Source: Streptomyces hygroscopicus subsp. hygroscopicus
GTDB lineage: Bacteria; Actinomycetota; Actinomycetes; Streptomycetales; Streptomycetaceae
Assembly: GCF_001553455.1 (NCBI RefSeq)
Contig: NZ_BBOX01000161.1
Location: forward strand, 1-55,745
Reading direction: 5' to 3'
Length of the DNA: 55,745 bases
The translations under genes were made by a program, and so were the position numbers. The notes under the pieces were generated by a model. The model made no database searches, was not told the DNA's origin, and saw only the letters and a program-made list of their open reading frames with translations. Below are positions 35,242 through 42,515 of the stretch, in pieces. Every line of letters starts with the position of its first letter. Position 1 is the first letter of the stretch.

Positions 35242-35641
35242 CGGCCGCTCCCTCTCCTAGCTGTCATGCCCATTGCCCGCACAGCCTGCCTCATCGGAGG
35301 GCGAATATGGAGTGGTTGGCTCCGTCAGTGGGAGGGAACACCCCCGCCGGTCGGAGGGGGTGACAGGAGACCCATGGTGGATTTCCCCGGCGGCTCCCAC
35401 CAGGCAGAGTGGATCTCAAGCCGCATCCCCCCGCGGGGTCGTCCCGAGACCCCAGCCCCGTGGTCGCGCCGGAGAGCCTCCTGATGCGCGGCCGGCGGAA
35501 CCGGCAGCGGGGCGTTGCCACGGTCAGGCCGCCGCGACCCCCACACGCGGCGGCCTGTTCGTCTCCCCGACCGCCCGCCGCGCGGTGCGCCCCGACCAGG
35601 CGCCCCGGAAGCGCACAGGCCGGCGGACCCAGGCGCCGGCC
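35242..35641. other. Region upstream of the response regulator
   Basis: There is no recognisable gene. A 7-bp hairpin CACCCCC/GGGGGTG occurs at 35339-35362, and a strong terminator at 35526-35556 is listed separately. The segment 35260-35330 is less GC-rich and probably contains the promoter of the two-component operon. Confidence 0.4.
35526..35556. terminator. 11-bp terminator hairpin downstream of the XRE-TPR gene
   Basis: AGGCCGCCGCG (35526-35536) pairs perfectly with CGCGGCGGCCT (35546-35556) across a nine-base loop. It lies about 280 bp downstream of the XRE gene stop, reading on the minus strand. Confidence 0.65.
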
Positions 35642-35797
35642 GGTCCCCGTACGAAGGCACGGGGAGGGGACCGGGTGGCCGGTCCCCGTATGAAGGCACG
35701 GGGAGGGGGCCGGGTGGCCGGTCCCCGTACGAAGGCACGAGGAAGGGGCCGGGCGGCTGGTCCCCGTATGAAGGCACGGGGAGGGGGCCGGGCGGGC
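35642..35797. repeat. Four exact-length 39-bp repeats, each a hairpin
   Basis: Units start at 35642, 35681, 35720 and 35759, each beginning GGTCCCCGTA(C/T)GAAGGCACG. Within each unit TCCCCGT can pair with ACGGGGA (ACGAGGA in the third unit) across eight bases. The C/T difference alternates between successive units. The array lies 34 bp beyond the stop of the XRE-TPR gene. Confidence 0.92.
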
Positions 35798-35831
35798 GGT
35801 CGGCGGGGGCGGGGGAGGGGCGATGGGCGCC

Positions 35832-37361
35832 TCACATGGGGGGTTCGGCGGGCGCCGGGCCCAGGGTGGTGGTGCCGGGCGCGGCACGGTGGCCGAGCCC
35901 GGTGCGGTAGGCGTCCATCGCGGCCTCCAGACGGCCCTCCCGGCGCAGCAGATCGCCCAGCAGTCGGCACAGGTCGGCCAGGTCACCGGCCGCGCCGGTG
36001 CGTTCGAGCAGCGACAGCGCCGCGCAGTAGTGCTCCTCGGCGGCCTCGGCGTCGCCCCGTTCGTCCGCGATCAGGCCCAGCAGCCGGTGGGCGCCGCCCG
36101 CGTGGACCGCGCCGCGGTCCGCGGTCAGCCCGGCCTCGTAGGCCGCGGTGTTTGTCCCGCCGGGGGCGGCCGTGGTGTCCGTCCCGCTGGGGGCGGGTGC
36201 GGTGTCCGTTCCGCCAGAGGCATCCGCGGTGTCCGTTCCGCCGGGGGCGGGGGCGGTCCCGGCGGCGGGGGAGTGCGCCAGCAGCGGCAGCAGCAGGGCC
36301 TCCGCCTCCGCCGTACGGCCGCGCCGGCGCAGTACGTCCGCCAGTTCCACCTCGACCTGCACGGTGAACAGCGCGGCCCGCTTGGAGGCCAGCATGTCCC
36401 GGGCGGTGCGCAGTTCGCGTTCGGCGCGCTCCAGATTGCCGTCCTGGGCATGGACATAGCCGCGCATCCAGTGGCAGTGCGCCAGGTCGGTGTGGATGCG
36501 CAGCTGCTCGTACAGCTCCTGCGCCTTGGCCAGGGAGGCGTCGGCCTCGGCCGTCCGCCCCTCGGCTATCAGGGTGCGGGCCACGCCGCGGTGCATCCGG
36601 GCGATGAGCCCCGGGTCGTCCACGCTCGGGGCCAGCGCGAGCGCCAACTCGGCCGCGCGTACGGCGCGGGCGTGCGCCCCCATGTCCATATAGGGCGCGA
36701 TGGCCGCCGTATAGAGCAGCAGCAGCGCGTACGGGTCGTGCAGCCCCGAGGCGTTGAGCTCGTCGATGGCGCTCTCCAGCAGGTAGCAGGAGTAGCGCAG
36801 TTCGCCCGCGAGGAGATGGGCGACGGCCCGGCCGCGGATCGCCGGGACCCGGCGGGGCAGGGGTTCCCCGGACAGCAGCCGCTCCACGGCCTCGAAGTGG
36901 TCGCGGGCGACCGTCAGGTCACCGGTCTCCAGCGCGCAGTCGCCGAGCCCGAGCAGGGCCGACGCCCGCTCCTCGGCGAACCCGAGCCGCTCGGCCTCGT
37001 CGCGCACCTCCTCGAAGAGCCCGGCGGCGTCCTCGGCGGCGCCGGTCGCCAGCGCCCGCCGGGCGTCGGTGAGGGCGGCCCGCAGCCGGGTGGCGTCATG
37101 CGGTGAACGGCCGGTGGTCAGCTCCTCGTAGCTGACGCCGAGCCGCTCCGCGAGATGGCGCAGCGCCGCCTCCGAGGGGCGTACCTTCCCGGCCTCCAGG
37201 GTGGACACATAGGCGGCCGTGTACGCGGGCTCGGCCAGCATCCGCTGGGTGAAGCCGCGTTCGGTCCGCAGCTTGAGCACCCGGCGCCCTATCTCGGCGG
37301 TCGACTCCGCCCCCGTCACCGCTCCCGCCTTCCGCCCGTCACCGGCGCTTCTGTCGGCCAC
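35832..37361 (-). CDS. XRE-family HTH regulator with TPR domain
   Basis: The 509-residue protein has an N-terminal XRE helix-turn-helix (residues about 22-80: IGRRVLKLRTERGFTQRMLA, YVSTLEAGKVRPSEAALRHL) and then about ten helix pairs of TPR type to the end. This is the layout of peptide-responsive RRNPP-like regulators as well as of many actinobacterial XRE-TPR proteins. The TPR part is interrupted at about residues 360-400 by a nine-residue repeat (GTDTADASG, GTDTAPAPS; 27 bp). GTG 37361 follows AGAGGACACG, whereas a start at 37409 would begin inside the divergent promoter. The gene is divergent from a proline iminopeptidase. Confidence 0.88.
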   Translation of the reverse strand: MADRSAGDGRKAGAVTGAESTAEIGRRVLKLRTERGFTQRMLAEPAYTAAYVSTLEAGKVRPSEAALRHLAERLGVSYEELTTGRSPHDATRLRAALTDARRALATGAAEDAAGLFEEVRDEAERLGFAEERASALLGLGDCALETGDLTVARDHFEAVERLLSGEPLPRRVPAIRGRAVAHLLAGELRYSCYLLESAIDELNASGLHDPYALLLLYTAAIAPYMDMGAHARAVRAAELALALAPSVDDPGLIARMHRGVARTLIAEGRTAEADASLAKAQELYEQLRIHTDLAHCHWMRGYVHAQDGNLERAERELRTARDMLASKRAALFTVQVEVELADVLRRRGRTAEAEALLLPLLAHSPAAGTAPAPGGTDTADASGGTDTAPAPSGTDTTAAPGGTNTAAYEAGLTADRGAVHAGGAHRLLGLIADERGDAEAAEEHYCAALSLLERTGAAGDLADLCRLLGDLLRREGRLEAAMDAYRTGLGHRAAPGTTTLGPAPAEPPM

Positions 37362-37384
37362 CGTGTCCTCTTCTCCCCGGCGGT

Positions 37385-37406
37385 AACTTAATCGCCGAGA
37401 TAAGTT
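37385..37406. promoter_or_regulatory. Inverted repeat in the divergent XRE/peptidase promoter
   Basis: AACTTA (37385-37390) and TAAGTT (37401-37406) form a perfect inverted repeat with a ten-base spacer, in an AT-rich island within a 73% GC context. The spacing suits a dimeric HTH protein, so it is a candidate operator for the XRE regulator controlling both directions. Part of it (ACTTAATC) recurs upstream of the M64 peptidase gene. Confidence 0.55.
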
Positions 37407-37428
37407 CATTTAACGTGAGGATTGAAGG

Positions 37429-38787
37429 ATGCAGCAGGCAAGCACAGCGGTACCGGCCGGACCGGGCGCCGCGACGACCGTCCGTCAGCCGGAACTTCTC
37501 CTCACCGACTATCACTTCGACGTACCGCTCGACCATAAGGCTCCCGGGGGCGAGCTGATCCGGCTTTACGCACGAGAGGTCGTCGCGGCCGGGACATCCG
37601 GTACGGAGCGTGACCGGCTGCCCTGGCTGCTCTACCTCCAGGGCGGGCCCGGCTGCGCGGCGGACCGCCCGGTGGGCCGCTCCGGCTGGCTCGACCGCGC
37701 GCTCGACGAATACCGTGTGCTCCTGCTCGACCAGCGCGGCACCGGCCGCTCCACCCCGGCCAACCGGCAGACCCTGCCGCTGCGCGGCGGACCCGCCGAA
37801 CAGGCCGAGTACCTCTCCCACTTCCGCGCCGACGCCATCGTCCGCGACTGCGAACTGATCCGGCGGCAGCTCATCGGGGACCGTCCGTGGACCGTGCTCG
37901 GCCAGAGCTTCGGCGGCTTCTGCGCGGTGAACTACCTGTCCCAGGCGCCGGAGGGGCTCGACGCCGTCCTGATAGCCGGCGGACTGCCCGCGGTCGACCG
38001 CGGCACCGACGTGGACGCCGTCTACCGGACCGCCTATCCGCGGATGGAGCGGAAGACCCTCGCCCACTACGCCCGCTATCCGCAGGACGCGGAGACCGTA
38101 CGGGCCCTCGTACGGCACCTGGCCGACCACGAGGAGGCCCTGACGGACGGCACCCGGCTCACCGTCCCCGCCCTCCAGCAGCTCGGCTTCCTGCTCGGCA
38201 CCGGCGACGGCTCGCACCGGCTGCACTACCTCCTGGAGGACGCGTTCGTGCCCACCGCCGACGGGCCGCGGCTGGCCGACGCCTTCCGCGAGCAGGTGGC
38301 GACGGTGCTCTCCCGCGCCGCCAGCCCGCTCTTCAGCCTGCTGCTGGAGTCCATCTACGCCCAGGACGGCCGGGCCACCGACTGGGCCGCGGAGCGGGTC
38401 CGCGCCGAATTCCCCGCGTTCGACGCCGGGAAGGCGGTCGCCGAGGACCGCCCGGTGCTCCTCACGGGCGAGACCGTGCACCCCTGGATGCTGGACACCC
38501 ACGCGGCGCTGCGCCCGCTGCGCGGCACCGCCGAACTGCTCGCCGCGCGCACCGGCTGGGGCCCGCTGTACGACACCGAGCGGCTGGCCCGCAACACCGT
38601 CCCGGTGGCCGCCGTGATCTACCACGACGACCTGTACGTGGACACGGGGCACTCCCTGGCCACCGCGCGGGCGATCCGGGGCCTGCGCACCTGGGTGACG
38701 GACGAGTTCGAGCACGACGGGATACGCGCCGGGGGCCGCCGGGTGCTGGACCGGCTGCTGCGGCTGGTGCGTGACGAACGGGGCTGA
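37429..38787 (+). CDS. Proline iminopeptidase-type alpha/beta hydrolase
   Basis: The 452-residue protein resembles prolyl aminopeptidases (peptidase S33), which remove N-terminal proline from peptides. The fold is shown by WLLYLQGGPGCAADRPVGRS (oxyanion-hole GGPG), VLLLDQRGTGRSTPANRQTL, the nucleophile elbow in WTVLGQSFGGFCAVNYLS (serine in GQSFGG) and a C-terminal VYHDDLYVD/DTGHSLATA-like region. There is no signal peptide, so it is cytoplasmic. The ATG at 37429 follows GAGGATTGAAGG. It is the first gene rightward from the divergent XRE operator and is followed by a secreted metallopeptidase. Confidence 0.9.
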   Translation: MQQASTAVPAGPGAATTVRQPELLLTDYHFDVPLDHKAPGGELIRLYAREVVAAGTSGTERDRLPWLLYLQGGPGCAADRPVGRSGWLDRALDEYRVLLLDQRGTGRSTPANRQTLPLRGGPAEQAEYLSHFRADAIVRDCELIRRQLIGDRPWTVLGQSFGGFCAVNYLSQAPEGLDAVLIAGGLPAVDRGTDVDAVYRTAYPRMERKTLAHYARYPQDAETVRALVRHLADHEEALTDGTRLTVPALQQLGFLLGTGDGSHRLHYLLEDAFVPTADGPRLADAFREQVATVLSRAASPLFSLLLESIYAQDGRATDWAAERVRAEFPAFDAGKAVAEDRPVLLTGETVHPWMLDTHAALRPLRGTAELLAARTGWGPLYDTERLARNTVPVAAVIYHDDLYVDTGHSLATARAIRGLRTWVTDEFEHDGIRAGGRRVLDRLLRLVRDERG

Positions 38788-38871
38788 GGGAGAAGCGCCC
38801 GGCGCGGTTGTGCCGTATCGGATTTCCTAGCCACTTCCCTAATTCCCATTGCCCACGACCCCCGGACCCCT

Positions 38872-38920
38872 TAGGTTGAGCGGCGACTTAATCCGGCTTA
38901 ACTGGCCGCTTATGACGAGG
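38872..38920 (+). promoter_or_regulatory. AT-rich promoter region of the M64 peptidase with a shared octamer
   Basis: The region contains ACTTAATC (38886-38893), identical to part of the XRE inverted repeat 1.5 kb away, and a second CTTAA ten bases later. A TTAGGTTGAG at about 38871 looks superficially like an iron-box half, but the full site does not match. Confidence 0.35.
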
Positions 38921-38935
38921 ACTTCGGGGGTCACT

Positions 38936-40318
38936 GTGCGCAGACGCATACGCAGCCGCATCTCCCTGCGCACCGCGGCCGTCGCCGGAGGCATCGCCCT
39001 GGCGGCGGCCGCGGCCATGACCGCGCCGGCCACGGCGTCGGCGGGCTCGCCGCGGCCGTCCGGTCCGGGCGGTGCGGCCAGTACGGCGGGTACGGCGGAT
39101 GCAGCCTCCGGGCAGCGCACGCTGGACGTGGAGTACTTCACCGGTCCGGGCGGCCACCCCCGCCACACCGAGGTCCCGGCGGCCACCCCCGAGCGGCTGA
39201 CCCGCGCCTCCCGCCCCCTGGCCGCCGCCGAAGCCGCCGCCGACGGCGACGTCACCCCGCTCATCGGCAACGGCACCACGGCCGACAAGCTGGACGTGGT
39301 CTTCATCGGCGACGGCTACACCGCGAGCCAGCAGGAGGACTTCCACGCCGACGCGCGCTCCAAGTGGGACCAGATGTCCGCCGTGGAGCCGTACGCCTCG
39401 TACAAGGACCTGTTCAACGTCTGGACCGTGGACGCCGTCTCCCGCCAGTCCGGCGTCTCCGGCGATCCGTCCAAGGACGTCGTCAAGGACACCGCCCTCG
39501 GCTCGTACTTCTGGTGCGACGGCGTCGAGCGGCTGCTGTGCGTCGACACCGCCAAGGTCGAGTCCTACGCGGCCAAGGCGCCCGAGGCCGACCTGGTGGT
39601 CGTCCTGTCCAACTCCACCAAGTACGGCGGCGCGGGCTACACCCTCACCTCGAAGGTCGGCTACGACGGCATCGCCACCGCCTCCTCCGACCACGCCGAC
39701 TCCGACCAGATCGCGGTCCACGAGACCGGCCACTCGCTCGGCAAGCTCGCCGACGAGTACGTCTACCCGGAGTACGGCACCTACACCGGCGCCGAGCCGG
39801 GCGAGGCCAACGCCACCAAGCTGACCGCCGCCCAGCTGACCGCCCAGAAGAAGAAGTGGTACCGCTGGATCGGCCGGACCTCGCCCGACGGCGGCACGGT
39901 CGGTGCCTACGAGGGCGGCCGCTACTACCCCAAGGGCATCAACCGCCCCACCGACAACTCGATCATGCGCACCCTGGGCCGGGAGTTCAGCCTCCCCGGC
40001 CGGGAGGCGATGATCGCGGGCTTCTACCGCCACGCGAGTGTGCTCAGCAGCCGCACCGCCACCGCCACGGCCCTCAAGCGGTCGGCGGGCATCGAGGTGA
40101 GCGTCCCTGGGAGCGCGTCGCTCAGGTGGTACGTGGACGGGGCGGAGGTCACCGCCGCGAGCGGCCGGACCAGCGTCACCCCGGCCACGCTGGGCGTCCC
40201 GGCCGACGGCGCGAGTCACACCGTCACCGCCAAGGCGGCGGACGGCACGGGCGCGGTGAAGGACCCCGCACTGCGCAAGCTGCTGAGCGGCTCGCGCACG
40301 TGGAAGGTCACCGGCTGA
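38936..40318 (+). CDS. Secreted M64-family (IgA-peptidase-like) zinc metallopeptidase
   Basis: The 460-residue protein has an N-terminal signal peptide (RRIRSRISLRTAAVAGGIAL, then AAAAAMTAPATASAG) and an M64 peptidase domain with LDVVFIGDGYTASQQEDFHA and the zinc motif HETGHSLGKLADEY. The conserved DNSIMRTL and FY(R) segment follow. The C-terminal 90 residues look like a small beta-sandwich (Ig-like, SLRWYVDGAEVTAASGRTSV). It should act outside the cell. GTG 38936 follows CGGGGGT; ATG 38912 would add eight residues. A hairpin terminator lies 44 bp after the stop. Confidence 0.92.
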   Translation: MRRRIRSRISLRTAAVAGGIALAAAAAMTAPATASAGSPRPSGPGGAASTAGTADAASGQRTLDVEYFTGPGGHPRHTEVPAATPERLTRASRPLAAAEAAADGDVTPLIGNGTTADKLDVVFIGDGYTASQQEDFHADARSKWDQMSAVEPYASYKDLFNVWTVDAVSRQSGVSGDPSKDVVKDTALGSYFWCDGVERLLCVDTAKVESYAAKAPEADLVVVLSNSTKYGGAGYTLTSKVGYDGIATASSDHADSDQIAVHETGHSLGKLADEYVYPEYGTYTGAEPGEANATKLTAAQLTAQKKKWYRWIGRTSPDGGTVGAYEGGRYYPKGINRPTDNSIMRTLGREFSLPGREAMIAGFYRHASVLSSRTATATALKRSAGIEVSVPGSASLRWYVDGAEVTAASGRTSVTPATLGVPADGASHTVTAKAADGTGAVKDPALRKLLSGSRTWKVTG

Positions 40319-40361
40319 CCCGACCACCAACCGGCGCTCCGTCTGGTGCGCCCCTCCGACT

Positions 40362-40394
40362 GGCCGCCCCGTGGACCCCCGCCGCGGGGCGGCC
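40362..40394 (+). terminator. 10-bp terminator hairpin after the M64 peptidase
   Basis: GGCCGCCCCG (40362-40371) pairs perfectly with CGGGGCGGCC (40385-40394) across 13 bases and is followed by CCTTTGG. Confidence 0.7.
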
Positions 40395-40646
40395 CCTTTG
40401 GAGCCCGTGAGGGGCGGTCGTCCGGGTCCGATGCGCGGCGGCACCCGTCCGGGCCCGGCGAGGGGGCACCCGGCCCCCTGGCCTGCCCCCGCGCCCGCCG
40501 CCGAAACCTCGAACACCGGACCACCGGCCCGTTCCCACGGGCGATTGAGCGTGGACGCGGCATACGGAAAGGTGAGGCGTGCCGATGTCACAGGGGCGGA
40601 CCGCGGCCGCCCCGCATCGGACCCGCACGGCCACCCCACATCCCTG

Positions 40647-40818
40647 GTGACCGCCAACCGCCACCGGCCGGCCACACGGCTCGGACGGGGCGGCACGGGT
40701 ACGGTCTGGCGGGCCGTCGGCTCCCGGGCCGTGACGTCGCGGCCAGGAACTCCACGGGGGACGAGGAACGCGCCGCCTTCGACGCGCGGTTGCCCGGTGA
40801 GCGGGTCCCGCGGGGCCG
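40647..40818 (+). pseudogene. Frameshifted N-lobe relic of a Ser/Thr protein kinase
   Basis: In one frame the sequence reads VTANRHRPATRLGRGGTGTV followed by WRAV, the glycine-rich loop of a Hanks-type kinase. The next frame then continues with RLPGRDVAARNSTGDEERAA and FDARLPGERVPRG, matching the segment that normally follows (GREVAVK, then an acidic helix). The VAVK lysine is replaced by VAARN, the frame breaks near 40710-40725, and no HRDxKxxN or DFG segment exists downstream, where the dehydrogenase begins at 40880. I therefore call a degraded kinase fragment. The rest of the 40395-40879 interval shows nothing recognisable. Confidence 0.65.
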
Positions 40819-40879
40819 TCGCGGGAAAGTTGTTACCGCCGGGTACCCAAAGCCGCCGGGCGGGCCTACTCTCGCCCCC

Positions 40880-42490
40880 ATGACGGACTCGCACATCACG
40901 CAGGGCGGCGCCGGCAACCCGGTCGCCCCCCACGGCACCCGTACCGCCGCCGACGTCGTCACCCCCGATCTGGTCGCCCGGCTCACCCGGGGCGTCGTCG
41001 GCGGCGGCACCACCGTCAGCCACACCCCGTTCACCGGCGAGGTCCTCGCCTCCGCCCTGCCCGAGTCCACCCCCGAGGACGTCGCCACCGCCTTCGCGGG
41101 CGCCCGCGCCGCCCAGCGGTCCTGGGCCGCGACCCCGGTCCAGCGGCGCGCCGCCGTCCTCCTCCGCTTCCACGACCTGCTGCTGCGCCGCCAGCCCGAA
41201 ATCCTGGACCTGATCCAGCTGGAGACCGGCAAGACCCGGCTGCACGCCCAGGAGGAGATCCAGGGCGTGTCCATGGTGGCCCGCCACTACGGCCGTAAGG
41301 CGCCCGCCTATCTGCGTCCCAAGGGACACCTGGGCGCCGTGCCCACCCTCACCAAGGTCACCGAACTGCGGCTGCCGCGCGGGGTCGTCGGCCTCATCGC
41401 GCCCTGGAACTACCCTCTCCAGCTCTCCGTGGGCGATGCCATTCCCGCCCTGGTGGCGGGCAACGCCGTCGTGATGAAGCCCGACACCGAGACCGCGCTG
41501 ACCGCCCTGTGGGCGCGTGAGCTGATGGTGGAGGCCGGGCTGCCGGCCCGGGTGTGGCAGGTCGTGATCGGGGACGGCGCGGTGGTCGGCCCGGCCGTGG
41601 TCGAGCACGCCGACTACGTCGCGTTCACCGGCTCCACCCGTACCGGCCGCGAAGTGGCCCAGGCCGCCGCCGCCCGCCTGGTGGGCTGCTCCCTCGAACT
41701 CGGCGGTAAGAACGCCATGCTGGTGCTGCGCGACGCCGACCTCGCCCGCGCGGTCGACGGCGCGGTGCGCGGCAGCTTCGCCTCCGCCGGGCAGCTGTGC
41801 ATCTCCATGGAGCGGCTGTACGTCCACGAGTCGGTCGCGGACGCCTTCCTGGAGCGCTTCGTGGCCCGTACCAAGGCCATGCGGCTCGGCACCGCCCTCG
41901 CGTACGGAGCGGAGATGGGCTCGCTCGTCTCGGAGCGCCAGCTGGAGACCGTCACCCGCCATGTGGAGGAGGCCGTCTCCAAGGGCGCCACGGTGCTCGC
42001 CGGCGGCCGTCCGCGCCCCGACGTCGGCCCGTACTTCTACGAGCCGACGATCCTGGACGGCGTGGAGCCCCCGATGGCCGTCTGCACCGAGGAGACCTTC
42101 GGCCCGGTCGTCTCCGTCTACCGCTTCCGCGACGAGGACGAGGCGATCGAGCGCGCCAACGCCACTCCGTACGGTCTGAACGCCAGCGTCTGGACGAAGG
42201 ACGCCCGGCGCGGACGCGCGATCGCCGCCCGGCTGCGCGCGGGCACGGTCAACGTCAACGAGAGCTACGCCGCCGCCTTCGGAAGCGTCGCCTCCCCGAT
42301 GGGCGGTATGGGCGACTCCGGACTCGGCCGCCGCCACGGCTCCGAGGGCATTCTCAGGTTCACCGAGGCGCAGACCGTCGCCCAGCAGCGGCTGATGCCG
42401 CTCGGCCCGGCCTTCGGGATGACGGACGAGAAGTACGCGGACTTCATGACCCGCAGCCTGCGCGTGCTCAAGGCATTGCGTCTGCGCTGA
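40880..42490 (+). CDS. Succinic semialdehyde dehydrogenase (NAD(P)-dependent aldehyde dehydrogenase)
   Basis: The 536-residue enzyme is an aldehyde dehydrogenase most like the Streptomyces/mycobacterial succinate-semialdehyde dehydrogenases (GabD2 type), oxidising succinic semialdehyde to succinate in GABA catabolism. Motifs are GVVGLIAPWNYPLQLSVGDA, the cofactor region VAFTGSTRTGREVAQAAAAR, the catalytic glutamate in LELGGKNAML, the catalytic cysteine in SAGQLCISMERLYVHESVAD, and EETFGPVVSVYRF. The ATG at 40880 gives the family length. The next gene begins 25 bp downstream, so the two are probably co-transcribed. Substrate preference is inferred. Confidence 0.9.
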   Translation: MTDSHITQGGAGNPVAPHGTRTAADVVTPDLVARLTRGVVGGGTTVSHTPFTGEVLASALPESTPEDVATAFAGARAAQRSWAATPVQRRAAVLLRFHDLLLRRQPEILDLIQLETGKTRLHAQEEIQGVSMVARHYGRKAPAYLRPKGHLGAVPTLTKVTELRLPRGVVGLIAPWNYPLQLSVGDAIPALVAGNAVVMKPDTETALTALWARELMVEAGLPARVWQVVIGDGAVVGPAVVEHADYVAFTGSTRTGREVAQAAAARLVGCSLELGGKNAMLVLRDADLARAVDGAVRGSFASAGQLCISMERLYVHESVADAFLERFVARTKAMRLGTALAYGAEMGSLVSERQLETVTRHVEEAVSKGATVLAGGRPRPDVGPYFYEPTILDGVEPPMAVCTEETFGPVVSVYRFRDEDEAIERANATPYGLNASVWTKDARRGRAIAARLRAGTVNVNESYAAAFGSVASPMGGMGDSGLGRRHGSEGILRFTEAQTVAQQRLMPLGPAFGMTDEKYADFMTRSLRVLKALRLR

Positions 42491-42515
42491 CCAGCACGTT
42501 TCAAGGGAGGTACCA

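Noticed and set aside
35642..35797. CRISPR array
   Set aside because: Units are directly adjacent with no unique spacers, and no cas gene is present.
38871..38893. Possible iron box (TTAGGTTGAG...) upstream of the M64 peptidase
   Set aside because: Only the left half resembles the DmdR1 box; a position-by-position comparison with the 19-bp consensus gives about half matches, so no iron control is claimed.
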